From positions 1-6,210 of the forward strand of contig QQUD01000345.1 in NCBI GenBank assembly GCA_008501785.1: a stretch of DNA of 6,210 nt. The letters run 5' to 3'. Position 1 is the first letter of the stretch. Every line of letters begins with the position of its first letter. A program made the position numbers and the translations under genes. Positions 1 to 4,841 of the stretch are shown here, in pieces. The notes below the pieces were generated by a model, which saw only the letters and a list, made by a program, of their open reading frames with translations, was not told where the DNA came from and did no database searches. Origin of the DNA: Chloroflexota bacterium. GTDB taxonomy: Bacteria > Chloroflexota > Anaerolineae > Promineifilales > Promineifilaceae.

Positions 1-198
1 CCAGACGCACGCAAAGCAGAACTGGTAGCCGAATATCGCGAACATTTTGCCAACCCCTACGTGGCCGCCCGGCGCGGCTACGTCGACGACGTGATCATGC
101 CCAGCGAAACCCGCCCCCGCCTGATCAACGCCCTCAATATGCTGCAAAACAAACGCGACCAAAACCCACCGAAAAAGCATGGGAACATGCCTTTATAA
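1..198 (+). CDS. pccB: Acyl-CoA carboxylase carboxyltransferase (beta) subunit, C-terminal end only
   Basis: Only the last 65 codons are in the window; the reading frame is open from base 1 to the TAA at 196-198. The peptide contains FANPYVAARRGYVDDVI, then PSETRPRLINAL, and ends NPPKKHGNMPL. This is the characteristic tail of propionyl-CoA/methylmalonyl-CoA carboxyltransferase beta subunits (PccB/MmdA/AccD5 family, about 510-520 aa). In the family this subunit moves the carboxyl group from carboxybiotin to an acyl-CoA in the cytoplasm. The next two genes encode the matching biotin carboxylase and biotin carrier, which supports a carboxylase operon. The acyl-CoA specificity (acetyl or propionyl) cannot be read from this fragment, and the decarboxylase version (MmdA) is less likely because a biotin carboxylase follows. 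The family call is very secure; the symbol is a best guess. Confidence 0.92.
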   Translation, partial: PDARKAELVAEYREHFANPYVAARRGYVDDVIMPSETRPRLINALNMLQNKRDQNPPKKHGNMPL

Positions 199-199
199 A

Positions 200-219
200 G
201 CTATTAGCTAGCTAATAGC
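200..219. other. 20-bp perfect palindrome between pccB and accC
   Basis: The sequence GCTATTAGCTAGCTAATAGC equals its own reverse complement over all 20 bases and starts 2 nt after the pccB stop. It fills more than half of the 37-nt gap before the biotin carboxylase start. No T-run follows, so it does not look like a classical terminator. It could be an operator for a dimeric regulator, an mRNA processing or stabilising hairpin between operon genes, or chance. The palindrome is directly visible; any function is inference. Confidence 0.5.
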
Positions 220-235
220 AATCAGCTAAAAAACC

Positions 236-1762
236 ATGAAACGAGAAGATGGATTACTCACAAAATATTTTGATAAACTGCTGATCGCGAATCGGGGCGA
301 AATTGCCATGCGAATTTTGCGTGGGTGTCACCTGTTGGGCATCAGCACAGTCGCTGTTTATTCTGATGCGGATCGGAACGCGCCACATGTGCGTTTTGCC
401 AATGAAGCGTATCACATTGGTGATTCAGCCGCGCGAGACAGCTATTTAGTCATTGACAAAATTATCGATGTCGCCAAACGCTCTGGCGCACAGGCCATTC
501 ACCCCGGCTATGGCTTTTTGGCCGAACGTGCCGAATTTGCACAAGCTTGTGTGGATAATGACCTCGTGTTTGTTGGGCCACCGGCCAACGCCATTGCCGT
601 CATGGGTGACAAACTCACCGCCCGCAAAACGGTGACAGCCGCTGGCGTTCCAGTGGTTCCTGGCAGCAGCCCTGGCCTAACCGATGAAGAATTGATCGCA
701 ACCGCCAACAACGACATTGGCTACCCGCTGTTGGTGAAAGCATCGGCCGGTGGCGGGGGCAAAGGGATGCGCCCCGTTCACAAAGCCGCGGATTTAGAAG
801 GAGCAATTGCAGCGGCGCGACGTGAAGCGATGGCCGCATTTGGAAACGACACAGTTTACCTGGAAAAGATGATCACCGAAGGTCGTCATATCGAAATTCA
901 ACTGCTGGCTGATGCACATGGCAATGTCATCCATCTGGGCGAACGAGAATGCTCCTTGCAGCGGCGGCACCAAAAACTAATCGAAGAAAGTCCCTCGTTG
1001 GTTGTTGATGAAGAACTGCGGCAGCGCATGGGAGACATTGCCGTAGCTGCCGCCAAAGCGGTCGATTATGTTGGCGCTGGCACAATTGAATTTTTGATGG
1101 ACCAGGATAAAAACTTCTACTTCCTGGAGATGAATACCCGTTTACAAGTAGAGCATCCAGTAACAGAATTGGTAACGGGTGTAGATATTGTGCAAGAAAT
1201 GCTGCGAATTGCGCGTGGCCGTAAGCTGCGTTTGACACAAGAGGACATCAAAATGAGCGGCTGGGCCATTGAATGTCGCATCAATGCCGAAGACCCTTAC
1301 AACAATTATCTGCCATCAACCGGTACAATTTCAACTAGCCGCTTGCCCACCGGCCCTGGTGTGCGCGTTGATACGGGTGTGTTCCCTGGTTATGAAGTGA
1401 CGCCTTATTACGATTCAATGATTAGCAAGCTGATTTGTTATGGTGAATCACGAGCCGAAGCGGTGCTGCGAATGCGCAGGGCGCTAGAAGAGTATCGCAT
1501 CATGGGCGTGAAAACGAATATCCCATTCCACCAGCACATGATGGCCAGCCACCGGTTTATGACGGGCAAGTTTGACATCAATTTTGTAGAAGATCAGTTC
1601 AGTATGGATACGCGACAAACCGATGATCATTTAGAAGCTGCTATTTTGTCAACATTGATGTATCACCTACAAGGTCAGCACGCCAGCCAAATTATGGCTC
1701 CCGGTGAACGGGATACGACTAACTGGAAATGGTACAGTCGCTGGGAACGGCTGCGGAGATAA
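236..1762 (+). CDS. accC: Biotin carboxylase subunit of acyl-CoA carboxylase
   Basis: This protein carboxylates biotin on the carrier protein using ATP and bicarbonate. The 508-aa product shows the N-terminal pre-ATP-grasp domain (FDKLLIANRGEIAMRIL from residue 12, HPGYGFLAE near 89-97) and then the ATP-grasp domain. Visible catalytic or binding residues, matched to E. coli AccC, are K126 (GDKLTAR), K168 with the glycine-rich loop GGGGKG 172-177, the HQK motif at 245-247, E285, E298, N300, R302, Q304, E306 (EMNTRLQVEH) and R348 (ECRINAED). The C-terminal biotin carboxylase domain follows, and the last 50 or so residues extend past the usual 450-aa AccC, as in stand-alone PccA/AccA-type subunits. 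No biotinyl domain is fused; it is encoded by the next gene, 11 nt downstream. ATG 236 is the only in-frame start before the conserved FDKLLIANRGE, but it gives an extra 11 residues and has no clear Shine-Dalgarno upstream. Confidence 0.96.
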   Translation: MKREDGLLTKYFDKLLIANRGEIAMRILRGCHLLGISTVAVYSDADRNAPHVRFANEAYHIGDSAARDSYLVIDKIIDVAKRSGAQAIHPGYGFLAERAEFAQACVDNDLVFVGPPANAIAVMGDKLTARKTVTAAGVPVVPGSSPGLTDEELIATANNDIGYPLLVKASAGGGGKGMRPVHKAADLEGAIAAARREAMAAFGNDTVYLEKMITEGRHIEIQLLADAHGNVIHLGERECSLQRRHQKLIEESPSLVVDEELRQRMGDIAVAAAKAVDYVGAGTIEFLMDQDKNFYFLEMNTRLQVEHPVTELVTGVDIVQEMLRIARGRKLRLTQEDIKMSGWAIECRINAEDPYNNYLPSTGTISTSRLPTGPGVRVDTGVFPGYEVTPYYDSMISKLICYGESRAEAVLRMRRALEEYRIMGVKTNIPFHQHMMASHRFMTGKFDINFVEDQFSMDTRQTDDHLEAAILSTLMYHLQGQHASQIMAPGERDTTNWKWYSRWERLRR

Positions 1763-1767
1763 GGGGG
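1761..1767 (+). promoter_or_regulatory. Ribosome binding site of the biotin carrier gene
   Basis: The purine stretch AAGGGGG overlaps the accC stop codon (TAA 1760-1762) and lies 6 nt before ATG 1774. It decides the start: the same frame is open further upstream to an ATG at 1729 inside accC, but that start has no such site, and 1774 begins the expected MKYYAMVDDKEY terminus. Confidence 0.75.
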
Positions 1768-1773
1768 CAACAA

Positions 1774-2307
1774 ATGAAATATTATGCAATGGTAGATGAC
1801 AAAGAATATGTGATTGATGTTGAGCCAGACAAGCTGCTGGTGAACGGCGTCGAATACGAATATGATTTTCAGAAACTGTCAGAAGTTGGTTTGGTGTCGT
1901 TGGTGATCAACAATCGGTCTTTAGAGGCCGTGGTAGAGGAAAGGGATGGCCTTTCAGAAGTGTTGATTAGCGGTGAACTGTACTCGGTGCATGTGCAGGA
2001 TGAACGCGCTTATCGACTGGCAAAAGCGCGTGGCACAGTGCAATCAGTGACAGGTGAGGCTGCTGTGAAATCGCCAATGCCTGGGATCATCATTTCGGTG
2101 CCTGTTTCTGAAGGGGACACCGTAGCAAAAGGTGATAAGCTGATTATTCTGGAATCGATGAAGATGGAGAATGAACTAAAATCTCCCCGTGATGGTGTGG
2201 TGCTGGCGGTAGCTGTTGAAGCTGGCGCAAGCGTAGAAAAGGGGCAGGTTTTGGTTGTTGTGGGTGATTCAAAAATTTTGAATAATGATGTGGAAACGGG
2301 GGTTTGA
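1774..2307 (+). CDS. accB: Biotin carboxyl carrier protein (biotinyl-lipoyl domain)
   Basis: This 177-aa protein carries the biotin that shuttles carboxyl groups between the biotin carboxylase encoded upstream and the carboxyltransferase. The C-terminal half (about residues 104-170) is a biotinyl domain: SPMPGIIISVPVSEGDTVAKGD, then ESMKMENEL with K130 as the expected biotinylation site, then the mirror-image half SPRDGVVLAVAVEAGASVEKGQ. The N-terminal 90 residues (MKYYAMVDDKEYVIDV onward, with a YSVHV strand) are beta-rich. They resemble the segment that precedes the biotinyl domain in PccA-type alpha subunits and the short N-terminal part of archaeal-type carriers; an interface role there is inference. 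The Pro/Ala-rich linker of E. coli AccB is absent. The start is fixed by AAGGGGG at 1761-1767. The stop codon shares one base with the next ATG (TGATG), implying translational coupling to the CYTH gene. A biotin ligase is not in the window. Confidence 0.93.
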   Translation: MKYYAMVDDKEYVIDVEPDKLLVNGVEYEYDFQKLSEVGLVSLVINNRSLEAVVEERDGLSEVLISGELYSVHVQDERAYRLAKARGTVQSVTGEAAVKSPMPGIIISVPVSEGDTVAKGDKLIILESMKMENELKSPRDGVVLAVAVEAGASVEKGQVLVVVGDSKILNNDVETGV

Positions 2308-2918
2308 TGTCTGAGCAAGATCGTTTAGAAGTTGAAGTAAAGTTTTTGGTGGCGGATTTAACGGCCGTTCGCACCACCCTCCTCTCCCAAAACGCCATTC
2401 TAAAAAAAGCGCGCGTCTTTGAAAAAAACGTGCGCTTTGACACGCCGAATGAGCGGCTGCGGGAGGAATTGAAGTTGTTGAGGTTGAGGCAGGATACGGC
2501 CGTTAAGCTCACCTTCAAAGGCCCAACACCCGCCGATCTAACCAGCGAAGCCAAAATCCGCGAAGAGCTTGAGATTGAAGTCAGCGATTTTGACACAGCA
2601 GCCAGCATCTGTGAACGGCTCGGGTTTGCGCCAATTCAGGTGTATGAAAAGTACCGCGAAACATTTCAGCTTGGCGAAGTAGAGATCGTGCTAGATGAAA
2701 TGCCGTATGGAAGCTTTGTGGAGTTGGAGGGACCAGAGGCGGCGATAAAAACGGCCGCATCCCAACTCAATCTCGACTGGGACAAGCGACTGCTCACTAA
2801 TTACCTGGCCTTGATGGGTGAGGTAAAAGCACATTTCAATTTAGATTTCGATGACCTTACCTTTGCCAATTTCGAGGGGAAAGACATTTCTCTCGCAGAT
2901 ATTTTACCAGTCACATGA
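2307..2918 (+). CDS. CYTH-domain protein (CyaB / ThTPase-like triphosphate-binding family)
   Basis: This 203-aa protein has the hallmarks of the CYTH (triphosphate tunnel) fold. The ExExK signature is E8-V-E10-V-K12 near the N terminus. Basic and acidic tunnel residues follow on alternating strands: R59 and R61 in LLRLRQD, K67 and K71 in VKLTFKG, R85/E87/E89/E91 in KIREELEIEV, K115 and R117 in EKYRETF, and D130/E131 and E139/E141 in LDEMPYGSFVELEG. Family members hydrolyse or cyclise triphosphate-containing substrates (class IV adenylyl cyclase, thiamine triphosphatase, inorganic triphosphatase) with divalent metal. The EMPYGSFVELEG stretch resembles CyaB-like members, but the substrate cannot be told from sequence. 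About 30 residues after the core (from residue 172) are extra and acidic. The ATG overlaps the BCCP stop by one base; a TTG one codon earlier is possible but less likely. Its role beside carboxylase genes is unknown. Confidence 0.88.
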   Translation: MSEQDRLEVEVKFLVADLTAVRTTLLSQNAILKKARVFEKNVRFDTPNERLREELKLLRLRQDTAVKLTFKGPTPADLTSEAKIREELEIEVSDFDTAASICERLGFAPIQVYEKYRETFQLGEVEIVLDEMPYGSFVELEGPEAAIKTAASQLNLDWDKRLLTNYLALMGEVKAHFNLDFDDLTFANFEGKDISLADILPVT

Positions 2919-2925
2919 ACGTCTA

Positions 2926-2992
2926 GTCCTGCCAGGCAGACCGCGCCAACTATTTAAATGACCAAAGCCTTTCGCGGTCTGCCTGGCAGGAC
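2926..2992 (+). repeat. REP-like inverted-repeat element, copy 1 (upstream of RAYT)
   Basis: The left arm 2926-2945 is the exact 20-base reverse complement of the right arm 2973-2992 (CGCGGTCTGCCTGGCAGGAC). The 27-base core 2946-2972 begins CCAACTATTTAAATGACC. It starts 8 nt after the CYTH stop codon. In RNA or single-stranded DNA it can form a 20-bp stem with a 27-nt loop, or two small arm hairpins. It has no T-tract for a classical terminator. The core orientation here is taken as plus. Confidence 0.9.
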
Positions 2993-3005
2993 GGCTATCG
3001 TCGTT

Positions 3006-3057
3006 CGCGGTCTGCCAAGCAGGAACGCTATATCGTTCGCGGTCTGCCCGACAGGAC
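3006..3057 (+). repeat. Two solitary diverged REP-like arms in tandem
   Basis: Arm 3006-3025 differs from the consensus arm at three positions (core AA for TG, last base A for C). Arm 3038-3057 differs at two (core CGA for TGG). Both keep the leading CGCGGTCTGCC and the CAGGA end. With the right arm of copy 1 they form a tandem series with 33- and 32-nt steps, joined by the similar linkers GGCTATCGTCGTT and CGCTATATCGTT. Small hairpins with the bulged G can still form in both. The second one ends 8 nt before the RAYT ribosome binding site, so these structures lie in the RAYT leader. Confidence 0.82.
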
Positions 3058-3064
3058 AGGTATC

Positions 3065-3073
3065 AGAAAGGAG
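3065..3073 (+). promoter_or_regulatory. Ribosome binding site of the RAYT gene
   Basis: AGAAAGGAG lies 6 nt before ATG 3080, a strong Shine-Dalgarno match that fixes the start. It follows directly after the tandem REP-like arms. Confidence 0.75.
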
Positions 3074-3079
3074 TGCCAG

Positions 3080-3652
3080 ATGAAACGGCCGTCTTACAAC
3101 ACCGGCTGCTACTATCATCTCTACAATCGGGGGCGAAGTCGTCTCTCCATTTGCCACAATCATAATGATTTCATGGATATTGTTGCCAGGATGAAAGAAA
3201 ACGGCCGTAAATATCTAATCACCATCATCGCCTACGTCCTTCTCCCCAATCATTATCATATTCTCGTCAGACAAGATGGGCTTCCCCGTGCGTCTCTCCT
3301 CCCGCAACGCATCTTCAACGTTTACAGCAAAACCTACAATAAAAAATATGCCCACAGTGGCACGATTTTTGAAGGTCCGGCCAAAGGCAAACTCGTCCAC
3401 AGCCAATCTTACCTGCTGCACCTCTGTCGGTACATTCATGCAAATCCAGTACTGCATGGAATCTCGCGCACGATTGACGATTGGCCTTACAGTAACTATC
3501 ACGAATGGGTGCAGACCCGGGATGGCAAGCTCATCGACCGTGCGTTTGTTTGTGAACATTTTCCAACAAGTGCCCATTACCGCGAATTTGTCTTCGACTT
3601 TTTATGTGAGCGCAAACACCCTGATGGGCTAGATTATCTGGATGAATGGTAG
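3080..3652 (+). CDS. REP-associated tyrosine transposase (RAYT, Y1_Tnp HUH nuclease)
   Basis: This 190-aa protein belongs to the Y1 (IS200/IS605-like) transposase superfamily, RAYT branch. Seen in order: an N-terminal YYHLYNRGRSR (the usual YHVYNRG), the HUH metal-binding motif H58-Y59-H60 in LLPNHYHILV, the family segment NVYSKTYNKKYAHSGTIFEG (80-99), and Y118 in CRYIHANPV, which by position is the best candidate catalytic tyrosine (58-60 residues after the HUH pair, as in IS608 TnpA). WPYSNYHEW (135-143) is the usual RAYT C-terminal block. Known family members nick single-stranded REP hairpins through a 5'-phosphotyrosine link. All key motifs are present and the frame is intact, so it may be active. 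REP-like arms flank it on both sides, the nearest copy starting 15 nt after its stop. No second IS605 gene (tnpB) is present, as expected for a RAYT. RAYTs are usually single-copy, domesticated genes. Confidence 0.93.
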   Translation: MKRPSYNTGCYYHLYNRGRSRLSICHNHNDFMDIVARMKENGRKYLITIIAYVLLPNHYHILVRQDGLPRASLLPQRIFNVYSKTYNKKYAHSGTIFEGPAKGKLVHSQSYLLHLCRYIHANPVLHGISRTIDDWPYSNYHEWVQTRDGKLIDRAFVCEHFPTSAHYREFVFDFLCERKHPDGLDYLDEW

Positions 3653-3666
3653 GGGTTGGTCGTGAA

Positions 3667-3733
3667 GTCCTGCCAGGCAGACCGCTTACGACCTTGGTCA
3701 TTTCAAGAGTTGGCGCGGTCTGCCTGGCAGGAC
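3667..3733 (-). repeat. REP-like inverted-repeat element, copy 2 (core reversed)
   Basis: Arms at 3667-3686 and 3714-3733 are reverse complements with one mismatch, at the inner end of the left arm (T3686). Total length is 67 bp, the same as copies 1 and 3. Read on the minus strand, the 27-base core matches the copy 1 core at 21 of 27 positions, beginning CCAACTCTTGAAATGACC. It starts 15 nt after the RAYT stop. The outer right flank GGCTTTCGTCGTT followed by CGCGGTCTG matches that of copy 1 on the plus strand. Confidence 0.88.
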
Positions 3734-3746
3734 GGCTTTCGTCGTT

Positions 3747-3766
3747 CGCGGTCTGTTGGCATGATG
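3747..3766 (+). repeat. Decayed solitary REP-like arm
   Basis: CGCGGTCTG is intact, then the remainder (TTGGCATGATG) drifts from the consensus. It lies 33 nt after the right arm of copy 2, the same step as between copy 1 and the arm at 3006, so it is a recognisable equivalent of that arm. Confidence 0.65.
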
Positions 3767-3823
3767 GGGGCAGGATTTGGTCGAAACGGCCGTGTTTTAG
3801 GATAATCCACCTTCATTCTACTA

Positions 3824-3848
3824 AGCAGACAGCTCACGACCTTGGTAA
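3824..3848 (-). repeat. Decayed fragment of a copy-2-like element (part arm plus part core)
   Basis: These 25 bases match 3676-3700 of copy 2 at 21 positions, with ACGACCTTGG fully conserved. They cover the inner part of the left arm and the first half of the reversed core. The preceding bases (about 3815-3823) still weakly resemble the outer part of the arm. No right arm follows before copy 3, so it is a truncated relic. Confidence 0.65.
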
Positions 3849-3856
3849 GTCGTCTA

Positions 3857-3923
3857 GTCCTGCCAGGCAGACCGCGAACAGCGTTGGTTTTTTAAATAGT
3901 TGGCGCGGTCTGCCTGGCAGGAC
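3857..3923 (-). repeat. REP-like inverted-repeat element, copy 3 (core reversed), just upstream of cmoA
   Basis: Left arm 3857-3876 and right arm 3904-3923 are exact 20-base reverse complements and identical to the copy 1 arms. Read on the minus strand, the core matches the copy 1 core at 22 of 27 positions, so the whole element matches copy 1 at 62 of 67. The outer left flank CGTCTA is identical to that of copy 1 on the plus strand. It ends 37 nt before the cmoA ATG, so a 20-bp stem could form in the cmoA leader. Confidence 0.9.
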
Positions 3924-3960
3924 GGGTAAGAATCAAAATAAACTTGTAGAGGATTATCCT

Positions 3961-4704
3961 ATGCCCACATCCACAAACCACGACAACATCTACACCACAC
4001 CAAAAGATGAAGTTGCCCCCTTTCGCTTTGATGAAAACGTCGTTCAAGTTTTCCCCGACATGATCAACCGATCCGTGCCGGGATACGAACTCACGTTGCC
4101 GCTCATAGGCTTGATTGCCGCCCGTTATGCCCAACCACATAGCAATATTTACGATTTAGGCAGTTCGCTTGGAGCCGTTACGCTCGAAATGCGACATCGC
4201 ATCACCCGCCCAGGCTGTCGCATCGTTGCAGTTGACAACTCTGCCGCCATGATCGCCCGCTGTCAAGAGATACTAGATCAAGATGACGGTCCAATTCCGG
4301 TTGACCTGGTTGAATCAAACATCCAAGATTGCCCAATTGAACGCGCCTCTGTTGTCATTCTTAATTTCACGCTGCAATTTATCGCACCAGCAGATCGTAA
4401 ACGGTTGCTGCAAAAAATCTATGCGAACATGCTGCCCGGTGCGGCGTTGGTCTTGTCAGAGAAAGTTGTATTTTCTGACGCCGCACAAAACGAACGGTTT
4501 ATTAAAATTCACCATGATTTCAAACGAGCCAATGGCTACAGCGATTTGGAAGTCAGTCAAAAACGAACGGCGCTAGAAAATGTGTTAATTCCAGACACAA
4601 TTTCAGAACATCAACATCGATTACAGGCGGCTGGTTTCGCCAATGCCGATGTATGGTTCCAAGCTTTCAATTTTATGTCAATCCTATCATTAAAATCAGC
4701 CTAA
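3961..4704 (+). CDS. cmoA: Carboxy-S-adenosyl-L-methionine synthase
   Basis: CmoA converts S-adenosylmethionine and prephenate to carboxy-SAM, which CmoB uses to make cmo5U at the wobble position of tRNAs. The 247-aa product has the same length as E. coli CmoA and aligns along its whole length: DNIYTTP, FRFDENVVQVFPDMINRSVPGY (21-42, Y42), the SAM-binding loop YDLGSSLGA (64-72; E. coli has C where S68 is), VDNSAAMI (91-98), LNFTLQF (134-140), HHDFKRANGY (184-193), SQKR with R202 equivalent to E. coli R199, and WFQAFNF near the end. ATG 3961 is preceded by AGAGGA at 3948-3953; the longer in-frame extension runs into repeat DNA and is rejected. It stands alone between the repeat cluster and a terminator. 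No cmoB is in the window, whereas in gammaproteobacteria the two are adjacent. Confidence 0.96.
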   Translation: MPTSTNHDNIYTTPKDEVAPFRFDENVVQVFPDMINRSVPGYELTLPLIGLIAARYAQPHSNIYDLGSSLGAVTLEMRHRITRPGCRIVAVDNSAAMIARCQEILDQDDGPIPVDLVESNIQDCPIERASVVILNFTLQFIAPADRKRLLQKIYANMLPGAALVLSEKVVFSDAAQNERFIKIHHDFKRANGYSDLEVSQKRTALENVLIPDTISEHQHRLQAAGFANADVWFQAFNFMSILSLKSA

Positions 4705-4763
4705 ATTCGGCTCGAACGCTTCCTAAAAATGCCTGAAACAGCACAATAGGATATGATTGTCGC

Positions 4764-4786
4764 ACGGTAGTTTGCCGTATTTTTTT
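4764..4786 (+). terminator. Intrinsic terminator after cmoA
   Basis: ACGGTA (4764-4769) pairs with TGCCGT (4773-4778), with one G-T wobble and a GTT loop. A run of seven T follows (4780-4786). It lies about 60 nt after the cmoA stop. The stem is short but the arrangement is the classical one, and it separates cmoA from the asp23-like gene. Confidence 0.7.
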
Positions 4787-4841
4787 GCATTCTACTAGAT
4801 TGGTTTTTTAATGATAAACAACTTTCTCAACGGGAGAAAAC

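Larger units (their letters stand above)
2926..3923 (+). mobile_element. REP/RAYT locus: transposase gene with flanking REP-like inverted-repeat elements
   Basis: A RAYT transposase gene (3080-3652) sits inside a cluster of one repeat family. The family arm is CGCGGTCTGCCTGGCAGGAC, read in this form or as its reverse complement. Six arms form three 67-bp inverted-repeat elements (2926-2992, 3667-3733, 3857-3923), and further solitary or decayed arms lie at 3006-3025, 3038-3057, 3747-3766 and around 3824. Each arm can fold as an imperfect hairpin: outer GTC with GAC, inner TGCC with GGCA, a bulged G and a very short loop. Bulged or mismatched hairpins in paired inverted units are the known form of REP/BIME sequences handled by RAYT proteins of the IS200/IS605-related HUH group. 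The outer limits are those of the repeats seen; no target duplication is expected for this class and none was found. That RAYT acts on these repeats is inference from proximity and family knowledge. Confidence 0.8.
3653..3960. other. 308-nt gene-free stretch filled with REP-like repeats, before cmoA
   Basis: No gene is supported here. An open frame continuous with cmoA runs back to 3646, but it translates repeat DNA into low-complexity peptide and has no ribosome binding site, so it is rejected. The stretch holds repeat copies 2 and 3, two decayed arms, one ACGGCCGT octamer (3786-3793), and at its end the cmoA ribosome binding site AGAGGA (3948-3953). No convincing promoter was recognised by eye, though cmoA probably needs one in or near this region. 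Confidence 0.7.

Noticed and set aside
927..1238. Minus-strand open frames within accC and other genes (also 2144-2608, 3215-3577, 4881-5261 and 5846-6106)
   Set aside because: They lie opposite well-recognised genes and their translations show no family motif; they are shadows of the plus-strand genes.
1729..1773. Longer start for the biotin carrier, inside accC
   Set aside because: It has no Shine-Dalgarno and adds unrelated residues, while ATG 1774 is preceded by AAGGGGG and gives a typical N terminus.
2926..2992. Copy 1 as a classical rho-independent terminator for the carboxylase operon
   Set aside because: The stem is strong, but the loop is 27 nt and no T-run follows; terminator function is left open under findings.
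2973..3057. Short CRISPR-like array with 32-33 nt period
   Set aside because: The gaps between repeats are only 12-13 nt and resemble each other, the same repeat occurs in both orientations nearby, and no cas gene is present; REP-like arms explain it.
3276..3632. Plus-strand 118-codon open frame inside the RAYT gene
   Set aside because: It is an out-of-frame overlap with the RAYT reading frame, which carries all the conserved motifs.
3646..3960. N-terminal extension of the cmoA reading frame back to 3646
   Set aside because: It translates the repeat elements, has no homology to CmoA and no ribosome binding site; ATG 3961 has one and gives the family length of 247 aa.
3814..4797. The 10-mer CATTCTACTA, present at 3814 and 4788
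   Set aside because: Repeated 10-mers are expected by chance in 6 kb, and the flanks do not match.
4785..4818. Possible sigma-70 promoter before the asp23-like gene (TTGCAT or TTGGTT with TAATGA or GATAAA)
   Set aside because: No combination has both a good match and a 16-18 nt spacing, so it cannot be told from AT-rich background.
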